Source: Blastocladiella britannica (taxonomy: Eukaryota; Blastocladiomycota; Blastocladiomycetes; Blastocladiales; Blastocladiaceae). Taken from it: 27,507 nucleotides of DNA. Shown here one piece after another: positions 1 through 9,671 of this stretch. The DNA lies in assembly GCA_025349905.2 (NCBI GenBank), contig MU624654.1:7283-34789 (forward strand). The letters are read 5' to 3'. The notes below the pieces were generated by a model, which saw nothing but the letters and a program-made list of their open reading frames with translations, ran no database searches and was not told the DNA's origin. Position numbers and translations under genes: made by a program. The number at the start of each line of letters is the position of its first letter. The first letter of the stretch is position 1.

Positions 1-132
1 CTCGCACGGGGTGGTGGTGGCCGACTTCTCGGTCTCAGTCGCGCACGGGGTGGTGGTCGCGGACTTCTCGGTCTCGGTGGCGCACGGGGTGGTGGTGGCC
101 GACTTCTCGGTCTCAGTCGCGCACGGGGTGGT
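1..132. repeat. 39-bp tandem repeat (13-aa unit) in the wall-protein gene
   Basis: The same 39-bp unit begins at bases 4, 43, 82 and 121 (the last partial), with only a few silent or conservative differences. On the minus strand each unit encodes ATETEKSATTTPC. The array touches the left edge of the window, so more copies may lie outside. Confidence 0.9.
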
Positions 133-1313
133 AGCGGGGGCGGGGGTGTCGGTGGGGTAAGCCGAGTCGGTACCGGCAGCGGGGTAGGTACCCTCGGGCT
201 GCTCGGCGCCCTTGCCGTAGCCGTAGTCGCCACCGGCGGGGGTGGTGCCAGTGGGGACAGCGGTCTCGGTGCCGGGGTAGGCCGGGTACGCGCCAGTGGG
301 CTGGGCGGCATCGGAGCCGTAGGGGGCAGACACGTCCTTGGGGGCGGCGCCGTAGCCGTAGTCACCAGCGGGGGTGGTGGCGGTGGGCACAGCCGAGTCG
401 TAAGCCGAGCCGTACGGGGTGGTCACGTCCTTGGGGGTGTCGGTGGGCTGCTCGTCGCCGTAGCCGGTGCCCTTGGTCTTCTTGTGGTGCTTGCGGCACT
501 TCTTCTTGTGCTTCTTGGGCACGGCCACGTCAGTGGGCTGAGCGGCATCGTAGCCGGCCGGGGTGTCGGTCGGGTACGCGGCGTCAGTGCCAGCGGGGTA
601 CGCGGGGGTGTCGGCCGTGGGCTGAGCGGCGTCCTTGCCGTAGCCGTAGTCGCCACCGGCAGCCGAGGGCTGGGCGTCGTCGTACGCGGCGGGGGCAGCA
701 TCGGGAGCAGCGGCGTCGTAGCCAGCGGGGGCGGGGGTGTCGTAGCCGGGGGCGGCCGCGGGCTTGTCAGCCTCAGCGGGGGCCGGGGCGGCACCGTACT
801 CGTAGCCGGTGGTGGGCTTGGCCTTCTCGGTCTCGCAGGGAGTGGTCGCGGGGGTGGTCGACTTCTCGGTCTCGGTACCGGTCGTGCACGGAGTGGTGGA
901 CTTCTCGGTCTCGGTGACGGTGGTGGTGCAAGGAGTGGTCGCGGGGGTGGTCGACTTCTCGGTCTCGGTACCAGTCGTGCACGGGGTGGTGGACTTCTCG
1001 GTCTCGGTGACGGTGGTGGTGCAAGGAGTGGTGGTCGACGACTTCTGGGTCTCGGTGGCCGTGGTGGTGGTGCAGGGGGTGGTCGACACGGACTTGGTGG
1101 TCTCGGTGGCGGTGGTGCAGGCTAGTAAACAAGGGTTTGTGGGGGGAAAGTAAGCATATAAAGTCGACTCACCACTGAGACGTATGAACTTAACAACATA
1201 CGGGTGGTGGTGGTCTCGACGGTCGTGGTCTTCTTGCCGTAGGCAGGGAGGGCGAACGACGTGGACGCAAGCGACGCAACAAGGGCGAGGGAGAGGACGA
1301 TCTTCTTGACCAT
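1..1313 (-). CDS. Secreted Thr/Pro/Cys-repeat cell-wall-like protein (5' part; 3' end beyond window)
   Basis: Probable secreted, cell-wall or surface structural protein. Exons are 1202..1313 and 1..1121, with an 80-nt intron (1122..1201, donor GTATG, acceptor TACTAG) that restores the frame exactly. The start at 1313 gives a classical signal peptide: MVKK, a hydrophobic stretch, then cleavage near the LPAYG motif (residues about 20-26). The roughly 410 visible residues fall into Thr-rich blocks with the motif TETEKS-TTPC, a long Tyr/Gly/Ala/Pro/Asp-rich middle (GDYGYGKDAAQPT-like units), and a second Thr block near the window edge made of 13-residue ATETEKSATTTPC units. A short Lys/His-rich patch interrupts the middle. 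Codons are almost all ACC, GCC, CCC, GAG, AAG, GGC and TAC, suggesting high expression. The frame is still open at base 1, so the C-terminus (a GPI signal or otherwise) is unseen. No enzymatic domain is recognised. Mucin, adhesin and structural wall protein are all possible. Confidence 0.8.
841..1026. repeat. 93-bp tandem duplication (31-aa unit) in the wall-protein gene
   Basis: Bases 841..933 and 934..1026 are direct copies that I count as differing at two positions. The period is a multiple of three, so the duplication keeps the minus-strand frame and adds one 31-residue TTPC/TETEKS module. A partial, more diverged third copy follows from 1027. Confidence 0.9.
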
Positions 1314-2213
1314 TTTGAAAGAATGTATGTAAAAGGGTTGGTGGTGTGGTTTAAAAAACCTTCTAATAACTTTCTATGCTGTACAGAGGACAGTGAATTG
1401 CGGGTGTGCGAGCGAGAGAGAAATTTCGTGGGCGAGCTGGCCGCCTTTATGCACGAGGAGCGGGGCATTATCCGGGCTGTTGGTCGCGTTATGGGCGCCC
1501 ACTTTGTTTGCACTCGCCACATTAAAATCTGCCAAGCCAAAAAAAGGCGTTTTGGTTTCAGTGATTTTTGTGACGGAAGACACGTGCGCTGTCCTAATCC
1601 TAATCGTCCGTCCAGCTCGCCACCAACTAGGACGGGTGTAACGCGCGGCCGGCGTGCCCGAGGATGGGTACGGGTACATGTTGCTTTCGAAAAAGGACGG
1701 ACGTAAAATTTTCCTTGATCTCACAGCCGGCTGATCCCAATATATGCGTTTTAACTTCATTGGCCTTGAATCAAAATACTCACTCCCAGAAACCGCAACG
1801 AGGCCGAGGAGCTAGCTAATCGACATATTTTAGCTCGAAATTTTGGTCGATGGCCGGGGACGAAATGGAGAGGGCTCGCATAGCGATTTATTTCTGGCTC
1901 GTTTGTAGAGTGAGTCCTAGTTGACCTTGTTCGCATGAGCTTTGCGATCGCGTTTTTTTTTTTTTTTTTTGCTGGTGAGCACAAGGCGATGAGGCTGTTG
2001 CGTTTGGCTCCAGCGACACAAGGTCCGGAGCAACCATGGCCATTTGTGTTTTCCACACGGAGCAGCTACAAGGGCATATCTTGACGGATCGGGTGTGGGT
2101 TATCTTGGCTTTTTTTTCTCCTTTTTCTCCTCCGTGGTGTCTTTAAATACATCGTCTCTCTCCAACAATTTACACGTCTGATCGCGACCGGCCATGGCCC
2201 GCACGGCGTCTCC
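1314..2213. other. Long non-coding stretch, probably promoter of the wall-protein gene plus spacer
   Basis: No convincing coding frame is seen; the frames open here have base composition and residue content unlike the neighbouring genes. It contains a TTTAAA box at 1350..1355, about 37 bp before the minus-strand start codon at 1313 and so a plausible TATA-type element. It also holds a palindromic CACGTG at 1581..1586, an uninterrupted T18 run at 1953..1970, and a pyrimidine-rich tract near 2108..2133. The stretch is more AT-rich than the coding regions. No RNA gene was recognised. Confidence 0.5.
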
Positions 2214-2976
2214 ATGCCGCCGGTCCGGTGGGCGGTTGGGTTTTCTGCGATTTCTTTTGTCAGTGCTCATATAATCCGACCGACCGGTACCGCGTACCAC
2301 CACCTTGCGTATTGGCTTCGCTTTCGTCCTCTTCCGTTCGCCCGTGCGCGACTCCACCATGCGCTGGCCCACTTACATGACCGCCCACCAGTCTGCGATG
2401 TGTCTTGCCTCTGCGAAAAGCCATTCATACTAACAGCACACTCCTTAGCTCCCAATATACCTGCCTTCAAAAAAGGCACCTGCTGTCTTTGCTGCACTCA
2501 CAATCAACGCGACGCTGACCAAGCACCTATTAAACAGACATTCACACGCCTTGGCTGCCCTGGTGTCACGAAAGTGCACTCGCGATCGTCTTTGACCGCA
2601 ATGTTGCCCGGTTGGGCGCATCGCATTGAAGCACCCCTCGCCGGCTATGCTCCCGACTGCCGTCCACAATGTATGGGAGTGGGCGCGACGGGTTGGCCCA
2701 AGTCCAAAGACGGCCGATGCTTTGGAGGAGGCCAGGTTGGTACTGACTGGCTGGGATCGAGTGTTGTACCTGTGTGGGGTAAAGGAGGCTCTTGAGAGGA
2801 AGCTGGGAATCGACTGCATGGAGGCATGGGTCGATTGCCCGGTGGATCAAGAGATCTGTCAAGTGCGCTTCTGGCCATGCAACCGGGCAAAAATGGATAT
2901 GGTGCTGGAAGAGTTCCTGGCACATATTAGTCCTGCCCGCCTCAACTCCATCTTCAATATGAAATATTATCCCTGA
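2214..2976 (+). CDS. Uncertain small gene or gene remnant, unknown function
   Basis: Tentative three-exon model: 2214..2390, 2449..2562 and 2632..2976 (211 aa, stop TGA). The first intron (2391..2448, 58 nt) is fairly convincing: donor GTCTGC, a perfect TACTAAC branch point at 2428..2434, acceptor CTTAG, phase 0 on both sides. From 2449 one frame reads as plausible protein to 2976 except for a single in-frame TGA at 2593..2595. A 69-nt in-phase intron (2563..2631) would remove it, but its donor GTGTCA is weak. The alternative is a nonsense-inactivated gene. The C-terminal 110 residues (from Met 2647) look most protein-like, rich in Trp, Cys, Met and charged residues, ending NMKYYP. I recognise no family. 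It could also be only the last exon(s) of a differently structured gene. Confidence 0.35.
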
Positions 2977-3118
2977 TCGACCCTTCCTTCAGATCATTCG
3001 AGTTGAGTCGAGAAATTGCCAAGTCAGTAACGAGTCAGCCATTCCTTTTCAAAAATCAAAGGATGCGACAAAAGCAACCTCTCTTCACTTAACAACAAAA
3101 CTAAAAGAAATAACAAGA
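2977..3118 (+). promoter_or_regulatory. Upstream region of EFL1
   Basis: A short 142-bp gap before the EFL1 start. The last 40 bases are A-rich (TTAACAACAAAACTAAAAG-type), the usual look of a fungal 5' leader. No TATA box was identified with confidence. Confidence 0.4.
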
Positions 3119-6100
3119 ATGCCACTCTCGCCAGAAACAGCACACGCGCTCCTGTCCGACGCGACGCGCATCCGCAACCTGTGCATTCTCGCACACGTCG
3201 ACCATGGCAAGACCACGCTCTCGGACTCGCTGCTGGCCACCAACGGCATCATTTCGCCCAAACAGGCGGGGCAGATCCGGTACCTGGACAGCCGGCCCGA
3301 CGAGCAGCAGCGCGGCATCACCATGAAGGCGTCGTCGATTGCGCTGCATTTCTGCACCACCCAGCGCAGTCCCCTTAACGCCAACGAATTGGTCCCTGAC
3401 GAGTACCTCATCAACCTGATCGACTGCCCGGGACACGTCGACTTTACGTCCGAGGTGTCGACCGCATCGCGGTTATGTGACGGCGCGTTTATCTTGGTGG
3501 ACGCGGTCGAGGGCGTGTGTTCGCAGACGCACACGGTGTTGCACCAGGCATGGACGGAGCGGCTCAAACCCGTGCTGGTCATCAACAAGGTCGATCGATT
3601 GGCGGGCGAGCTGCAAATGACAGCCACCGAGGCGTACCAGCACATGGCCAAAATCATTCAGCACGCGAATTCCGTGGTCGGCACTTTTTACCAGAGCGAA
3701 TTGGCCGAAAAGGATCTGGTTCAACCTGGCGCTGATCATAAAGGTGGAGACGAAGAGGACGACGACGACGAGCACCTGTACTTTTCGCCGCAACAGGGCA
3801 ACGTCATTTTCTCGTCGGCCATTCACGGTTGGGCTTTTCGGTATTTTTTTTTTCTTTCCGTTATATGGCGAAATGGAACTGACACACGAAATTCAGAATG
3901 CACTACTTTGCCCGGCTGTACGCGGCCAAACTCAAGATCAAGGAAGAGGTGCTCCTCAAGTACCTCTGGGGCGAGCACTACCTCGACCCCAAGACCAAGC
4001 GCATCTTGGGCCCCGCACAGCTGAAAGGCCGCGATCTCAAGCCGCTGGCCGTCCAGTTCATGCTCGACAATGTCTGGGCCGTGTACGAGGCATGCGGACT
4101 TGCCGTCACTGCCACGCGTCCTGGCCATGTGTATGTTCCTCCAAACTTCTTTCAAATATGGCTCGACGACTAAACATAAAATGAATGAAAAAGGGACACC
4201 GAAAAAGTGACCAAGATCGCCGCCGCCCTGGGCCTGAAACTGCACCCGCGCGACCTGAAGCCGTCGGTCCCCGCCGCCGCGCTGGCCGCCAACGTGCTCG
4301 CGCAATGGCTTCCACTGTCCACCACGCTGCTGGTCACCGCCGTGCAGCAGATCCCCTCTCCCCTGGCCGCCCAGCCGCTCCGCATGCCGCGAGCTCTGCC
4401 GATGCTCGCGGACGCAGTCACTGCCGCCACTGCCACGGGCGACGCCGCCGCCATTGCCGCGGCCGAGGCCGTCCGCGACGCCGTGCACGCGTGCGACCCG
4501 TCGGCGACCGCACCGGTGGTCGCGTTCTTGGCTAAAATGGTGGCGGTTCCGCGGTCTGGGTTGCCGCAAAACGCGGTGCGCGAGGCATCGCCTGAAGAGC
4601 TTAGGGCGCGCCGGGCCGAGGTGGTGCGGCGACAGCGCGCGGCCGAGGCGGTGGCTGCCGTCGAACGGAGCGACGCCGCTGTTCCCCTCAGCGACGACAT
4701 GGCCGCGCTCGCCGTCACCACCCCAGAGCAAGAACAAGAGACGACAGAACCCGAAACGGACCTGGACGGCGACGTCCTGATTGGTATGGCGCGCATTTAC
4801 AGCGGCCGGCTCGAGCCGGGTATGCCCGTGTATGTTCTGGGTCCCAAGTACGACCCTCTGATCGCCGCCGACAAGCAGATGCAGCACGTGCACCGGATTG
4901 TTCCCGACGCGCTGTACCTGCTCATGGGCCGCGAGGTGCTGCCCCTGCCGGCCGTGTCGGCCGGAGCGGTGTTTGCGCTGGGCGGGGCCGAGCTCGAGAA
5001 CGCGGTGCTCAAGACCGCGACCGTCTCATCCACCACCGCATGCGCGAGTCTCGCGGGGGTTTCCAGCGCCGCACCCATCGTGCGAGTCGCGGTCGAGCCG
5101 CGGAACCCGATCGATATGCCCAAGCTGATTGAGGGGCTCAGGCTGCTGAACCAGAGCGACCCGGCGGTCGAGGTGGTCGTGGGACGTACCGGCGAGCACT
5201 TGATTCTGACGTCGGGCGAGCTTCACTTGGAGGTACCTTTGTTCTTTTTATTCCTCTTATTTCTCGATAATGCTAACTTTAAATATGAACAGCGATGCCT
5301 CGTGGATCTGCGTGAACGGTTCGCCAAGTGCACGATCGAAGTGTCAGCTCCCATTGTCCCGTTCCGCGAAACCATCACCGACGGCATTCCGCAGCCGCAG
5401 TTCCAGGTGGCCGCCGACTCGGGTACGGTCCTCGATCATCCTTTAACGTCTCTCGAATATACACTGACAAGCCAAATAAAAAAGCTCTCCCACAAGGCAC
5501 CGTCGAGCAATCCACCTCCAACGGTCTTGCCTCGATCCGCCTCCGCCTCCTCCCGCTGCCAGCGCGCGTCCGCGCACTGCTGGACGCGAGCGAGCACCAG
5601 CTGAAAGCGATCGTCGCCGATCCGTCGTCCACCGCGTCCGTTAACTCAGCCTGCGCATTTCTGCGCGACCTCGACGCCGCCACCGCCACCGCGGTCGCCG
5701 AGGACGACGACGCCAAGAAGCACGCCACTACCTGGCGCGCACTTGCGCGGAACTTGTGGGCACTCGGGCCCAAACGGACCGGGAACAATGTGCTCGTTAA
5801 CGAGATCCCGGAGTACGAGGGTAGGGGCACGTGGGTCCTGGACGAGCGGTGGTCTCCGTCTACGTCGTCCAGTGGGGCTGGTAGTGCGAGCGTGGCCGAG
5901 TGGGATAACACGGTGGTCACGGGGTTCCAGATGGCCGCGGCCGCGGGGCCGCTGTGTGCCGAGCCCATGTGGGGCGTGGCCATGATCGTGGAGCGCGTCG
6001 ACTGGCGCGTCGCCGCAAACACCGCCGACGGCGACGATGAGCCATTGGTGCAGTCGGACCAGCTGTTGGACGGGATTGACGACGACGCCATTGATGATGC

Positions 6101-6686
6101 CGCGTCCGACGTCCAGTCCCTCCCGTCTTCACGTGCCGCCACGCCGTCCGCCATGAACACCAGCACAAGCAACACCACGGCCTCCGCGACCGTAGGCGCG
6201 TTCATCGGCACCGTGCGCTCGGCCGCGCGCGCCGCGTTCCTCGCGCGGTCCCCGCGCCTCGTCCTCGCCACCTACGCGTGCGCAATCGAGTGCCGCGACG
6301 AGTCCCTCGGGCACGTGTACAACGCCGTCGCCAAGCGCCGCGGCCGTATCGTGGCCGAAGACTTGCGCGAGGGCACGCCTTACTACGTTGTGCAGGCAGT
6401 GATCCCTGTCGTCGAGTCGTTCGGGTTCGCCGAAGCCATGCGGACGCGGACATCGGGTGGGGCGTCCCCGCAGCTGGTGTTTTCCGGGTGGGAACTGGCG
6501 GGTGATGGCGACCCGTTCTGGGTCCCCGCGACCGAGCTCGAGCTCGAGGATTTGGGGAGTGTGGCGGATAAGGAGAACGTGAGTCGGCGGTACATGGACG
6601 CGGTGCGCAAGCGCAAAGGGTTGTTGGTCGAGGGCCAGAAGATCGTCAAGGACGCCGAGAAGCAGCGCACCTTGTCCAAGAAGTGA
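3119..6686 (+). CDS. EFL1: EFL1, elongation-factor-2-like GTPase for 60S ribosome maturation
   Basis: Cytoplasmic GTPase that, with SBDS/Sdo1, releases eIF6/Tif6 from pre-60S subunits. Exons are 3119..3840, 3897..4130, 4194..5232, 5293..5422 and 5497..6686 (introns 56, 63, 60 and 74 nt), giving 1104 aa, close to the family size of about 1100. G-domain motifs are intact: G1 AHVDHGKT (residues 25-32), switch RGITMKAS (65-72), G3 DCPGH (102-106), G4 NKVD (156-159) and G5 SSA (232-234). The acidic insert DEEDDDDE (211-218) is typical of EFL1 and absent from EF-2. Exon 2 continues with [15 protein letters not shown]. After a long Ala-rich insert, domain II begins around [19 protein letters not shown]. 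The GELHLE motif ends exon 3, and exon 5 holds the EF-2-like C-terminal domains ([22 protein letters not shown]). The start ATG precedes the conserved [13 protein letters not shown] segment by 17 residues. It converges on the WDR91-like gene. The family is certain; exact splice sites are inferred from frame. Confidence 0.95.
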
Positions 6687-6718
6687 ATGAAAAAATCAGA
6701 GCTTGTTTTATTATGGTA
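6687..6718. other. 32-bp convergent 3' intergenic gap
   Basis: EFL1 (+) ends at 6686 and the WDR91-like gene (-) at 6719. The gap is A/T-rich and includes TTTATT at 6707..6712, which is AATAAA on the minus strand, seven bases after the WDR91-like stop. Transcripts of both genes probably overlap at their 3' ends. Confidence 0.6.
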
Positions 6719-9591
6719 TCAACCGCTGGCAGCAGCGACCATGACGCGGACCAGCCGCACGCCGCCGTCCCGGCGCACCAGGGCAATCAGGCCGCGGCCA
6801 CAGGCGACGCCGACCACGGTTGCCGCTGCTGCATCGCCACCGTCCTGACTGCTGCCGTTCACCAGGTCCTGCACCACCACAGCCCCCAAGGCCCCATCCT
6901 CCTCACCACCGATCCCACTTTGGGACGAGCTCGTCAACGCCAGCACCCACCGGCCCACCACCAACCACCACGGCCGCTGGCGCTGTTGCTGGACTGCGCT
7001 ACTGTTATCGCCGCCGGTGATGATCGGCAACGGCACCGCATCGTCGGCAATGGTCCGCGGCACCGCCGACGCGCCGGTCACCCATCCGGGGACAACGCAC
7101 GCTGCGCCTGGAACAAAGCCCGTTGACACCGTGGATGCAGACAAGTCGTCAAGCACTGCCAGCTGCCGCGAGAGCTGGTCGTCGACCACGCCCGCGTCCA
7201 CGTCCACCACCACCAGATGCACGTGGGATTGGCGACCGCGTAAGTTGAAGAGCCGGCGTTTCATGGCATCAGCATTGTCCGTGATCGCGTCTTGCTGAAC
7301 CGGAGCAGCAACCACCAGCGCGAGTCGGACTGGTGGCACATCGGTCGGGGATGATGGAGAAGGAGGTGCAGAAGTGCACGTGAATGCGGTCAGGACCCGG
7401 CCGCCACGCGGTAGTTGGTGCGGGAGGTCAATGATCCGCGTGAACGAGAGCGTGGACGTCTCTGGCGACCAGTCTATCAAAAATAAAGAAAAATCAGGGG
7501 CCGCACGCAACAATAAGGAAAAAAAAAAAAAAGTACCAAACACGGACACGCCCATAGTCCCACACACGGCGATCCACCGCCGTCCACTCGCGTTCCCATC
7601 GGCCGGCGGGCCCCAGCACACATGATCCGCACGTGCCTGCTGTTGCTGCTGTTGTGGATCAGCCCCCGCAACAGGCGGTGGAGGAACGAGTGGGACCGAC
7701 GCCACCACCGCCATGGTCCGCAGCAGCACGATCGCCAGCCCGTGTGGGCCGGCGACCGCCATCAGCGCCGACGCAAACGCGTCCGGGTGCGTTGCCGACG
7801 CGGCGGCCACGGTGCACCCACTTTCGAAGGCCGTCGTTAGCTGGGTTTCGGAAACGGACCGGGTCGGGACGTGCAGGACGCGGATTGCGGATGCAAAGAC
7901 TGCCACCAACTGATATTTACATGGACCGATCAGATAAAATGGACGGACGAGCAATAAGTGGAACACACGTACCCGCTGATCGTACCACATGACCGCCACC
8001 ACCTCGCCCGCAGCGGCACCGCCCGCAAGCCGGATCGCGCCACCGCTGCTGGACGAGGAAGAAGAGACTCCCGCAGTGGGCCACGCGCGCACTAGGCCCG
8101 ATCCGGGCGCGGCGCACGCGACCCAAGCTCCGTCGTGCGACACTGCCAGTGGGACCGGCCCGACCGTCTCAGCCGAAGCTCTGCCGTCCGATATCGTCGA
8201 GGAAGCTTGAGAAGAAGGTGCAGGGACCACCGTTTCCTCCAGTACCAGGAACGGCTCGTCATACTCGTCCGTTTCATCTTCATCGTTTCCTGCGCGAGAG
8301 GCGATCGTAGCGTCGGTCAAAATGGACGCCCCACCACCGCCGTCCGAGAGAATGGAGGAAGCCACCAAAGTCCGGGGCGCCGGAGCCGGCGGCGTCGGCG
8401 CAATCAAGCTCAGGGCGGCCAAAAGCGGCGTCGCGGCAGGCGACTGCGGTGGGGTGGACCGAGCGCCGGCGGCGGTGATGGACGACACGCTGGCGGTGGC
8501 GCCGGCCGTGAGCGGCGACCCGAGAGTGCTCGTGGTGGCGATGGTGGCGATGGTGGCAATGGTCGCCGACGACGATGCGCCCATCGTGTCCCGGCGCAAC
8601 GGCCCACATGTAGCGGTCGCCGTAGGTGTGCCGGACACGGCAGGTAAAGGCGTAACCGAATGCGACCTGGCCGCGGCAATTTCAGCCGCCCGCGCCCTCC
8701 AGAACCGCTCGCCGTCGCGCGCACGTTCCAAGTCCAGCGCCAACGCGCGGCGAGCTACCCGATCAGCATGAAATGCCAAGAGCCGCGGTGGAGGCATGGC
8801 GGCCACGGCGCGTTCCAGCAGATTGCGCAGCGACGCCGCGTAACATGTGGCCCAGGTCGGACTAAAGTACGTGTCGAACGGTGGGGTGGAGGAGACCACG
8901 GCCACGGCTGCCGAGGCTGCCGATCGGGCCGATGAGGACGACGGGACCGGTGGCTGTTGCTGCTGAATTCCGCCACCACCAGCGGTCGTCTGTGCGCCAA
9001 GGCCACCCGATACCGCAGCCATAGAAGTAGCAGAGGAAAAGGAAGGCCCTGAGCCAGCGACCAGGTACGGCACCGCGGCCCATGGGAGCCAGTCAGGCGC
9101 ACAGCTCGACAGATCGAGTGTGGCCAGGAACGCCGAGACCTTGGCTGGCTGGTTCTGGGTCACGGCTATTCGTACTCATTGGCGATCAGTTATACGATAA
9201 GGTACGCTATGGTAAGTACACACCCTGCACAATAAAGTAGCGAAACAGGCCCGACTCCATGGCCTTGATGTGGGCCACGTCGGCCGCCGACGCCGACAGC
9301 GCGGGGAACACCGCCCTATCTAAATGGGTCCAGATGCGCAGCAGCGCGTGGTGGTCGAGGGCACGGGCAGAGTCTAGCAGCACCTGTGTCAGACGGGCGG
9401 GGGATAGGCCGTGAGCGAGGTCCGCGGCCGCATCGGCGTCGAACGCGGCCAGCGTGCCGTGGAACCCGCGGAATAGGAGCTTTTTTCATTATAATGAGTC
9501 AAGATGTAGAAGGTACGAGGGTGCAAAGCAATGAGAAAAACGCACGTACGTACTCGCGGATCAGATCGTCGAGGATCCCAAGGCTGTCCAT
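6719..9591 (-). CDS. WDR91-like endosomal WD40 protein
   Basis: Exons in coding order are 9550..9591, 9224..9479, 7973..9165, 7537..7909 and 6719..7473 (introns 70, 58, 63 and 63 nt); 872 aa. The N-terminus matches the animal WDR91 layout: an LIREY-LLFRGF start (residues 10-20), a helical region ending AMESGLFRYFIVQ, then FDTYFSPTWATCYAASLRNLL (197-217) and a predicted coiled coil (about 235-265). A Ser/Ala/Thr-rich linker follows, with WD40-type blades from about residue 430 (SHDGAWVACA, VVAVMWYDQR, RWIAVCGTMGVSVFDW). In animals WDR91 pairs with WDR81, acts on Rab7-positive endosomes and restrains PI3-kinase complex activity during early-to-late conversion. That role here is inference from homology. 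The start is set by the second exon joining directly after EY, as in the family. Stop TGA lies 32 bp from the EFL1 stop; an AATAAA on this strand follows (6707..6712). Confidence 0.83.
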
Positions 9592-9671
9592 GGCTGGCCG
9601 CTGCGGTATAAAATTGTGGTGGGGCTTGCTTCCCTTCGACACGTTTGGTAGAGAAAAAACCAAAAAGAAAA
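9592..9671. promoter_or_regulatory. 80-bp divergent promoter
   Basis: Separates the start codons of the WDR91-like gene (9591, -) and the F-box/armadillo gene (9672, +). It contains TATAAAA at 9607..9613 in plus orientation, about 60 bp before the plus-strand ATG, followed by a pyrimidine patch and an A-rich leader. All regulatory elements for both 5' ends must lie here or inside the genes. Confidence 0.55.

Noticed and set aside
484..1153. Long Gly/Val/Ser-rich open frames on the plus strand
   Set aside because: They are complements of the ACC/GCC-rich repeat gene on the minus strand, which has a signal peptide and a clean intron.
1323..2056. Open frames of 80-130 codons on both strands in the left intergenic region
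   Set aside because: Composition differs from the real genes, they overlap one another, and no recognisable motif or splice pattern supports them.
2593..2595. TGA read as a sense codon (alternative genetic code or recoding)
   Set aside because: TGA ends EFL1, the WDR91-like, kinase-like, CE4-like and PAAT-like genes at sensible positions, so it is a normal stop here.
3823..4893. Antisense 356-codon frame over EFL1
   Set aside because: Shadow of GC-rich EFL1 codons; the sense strand has unmistakable GTPase motifs.
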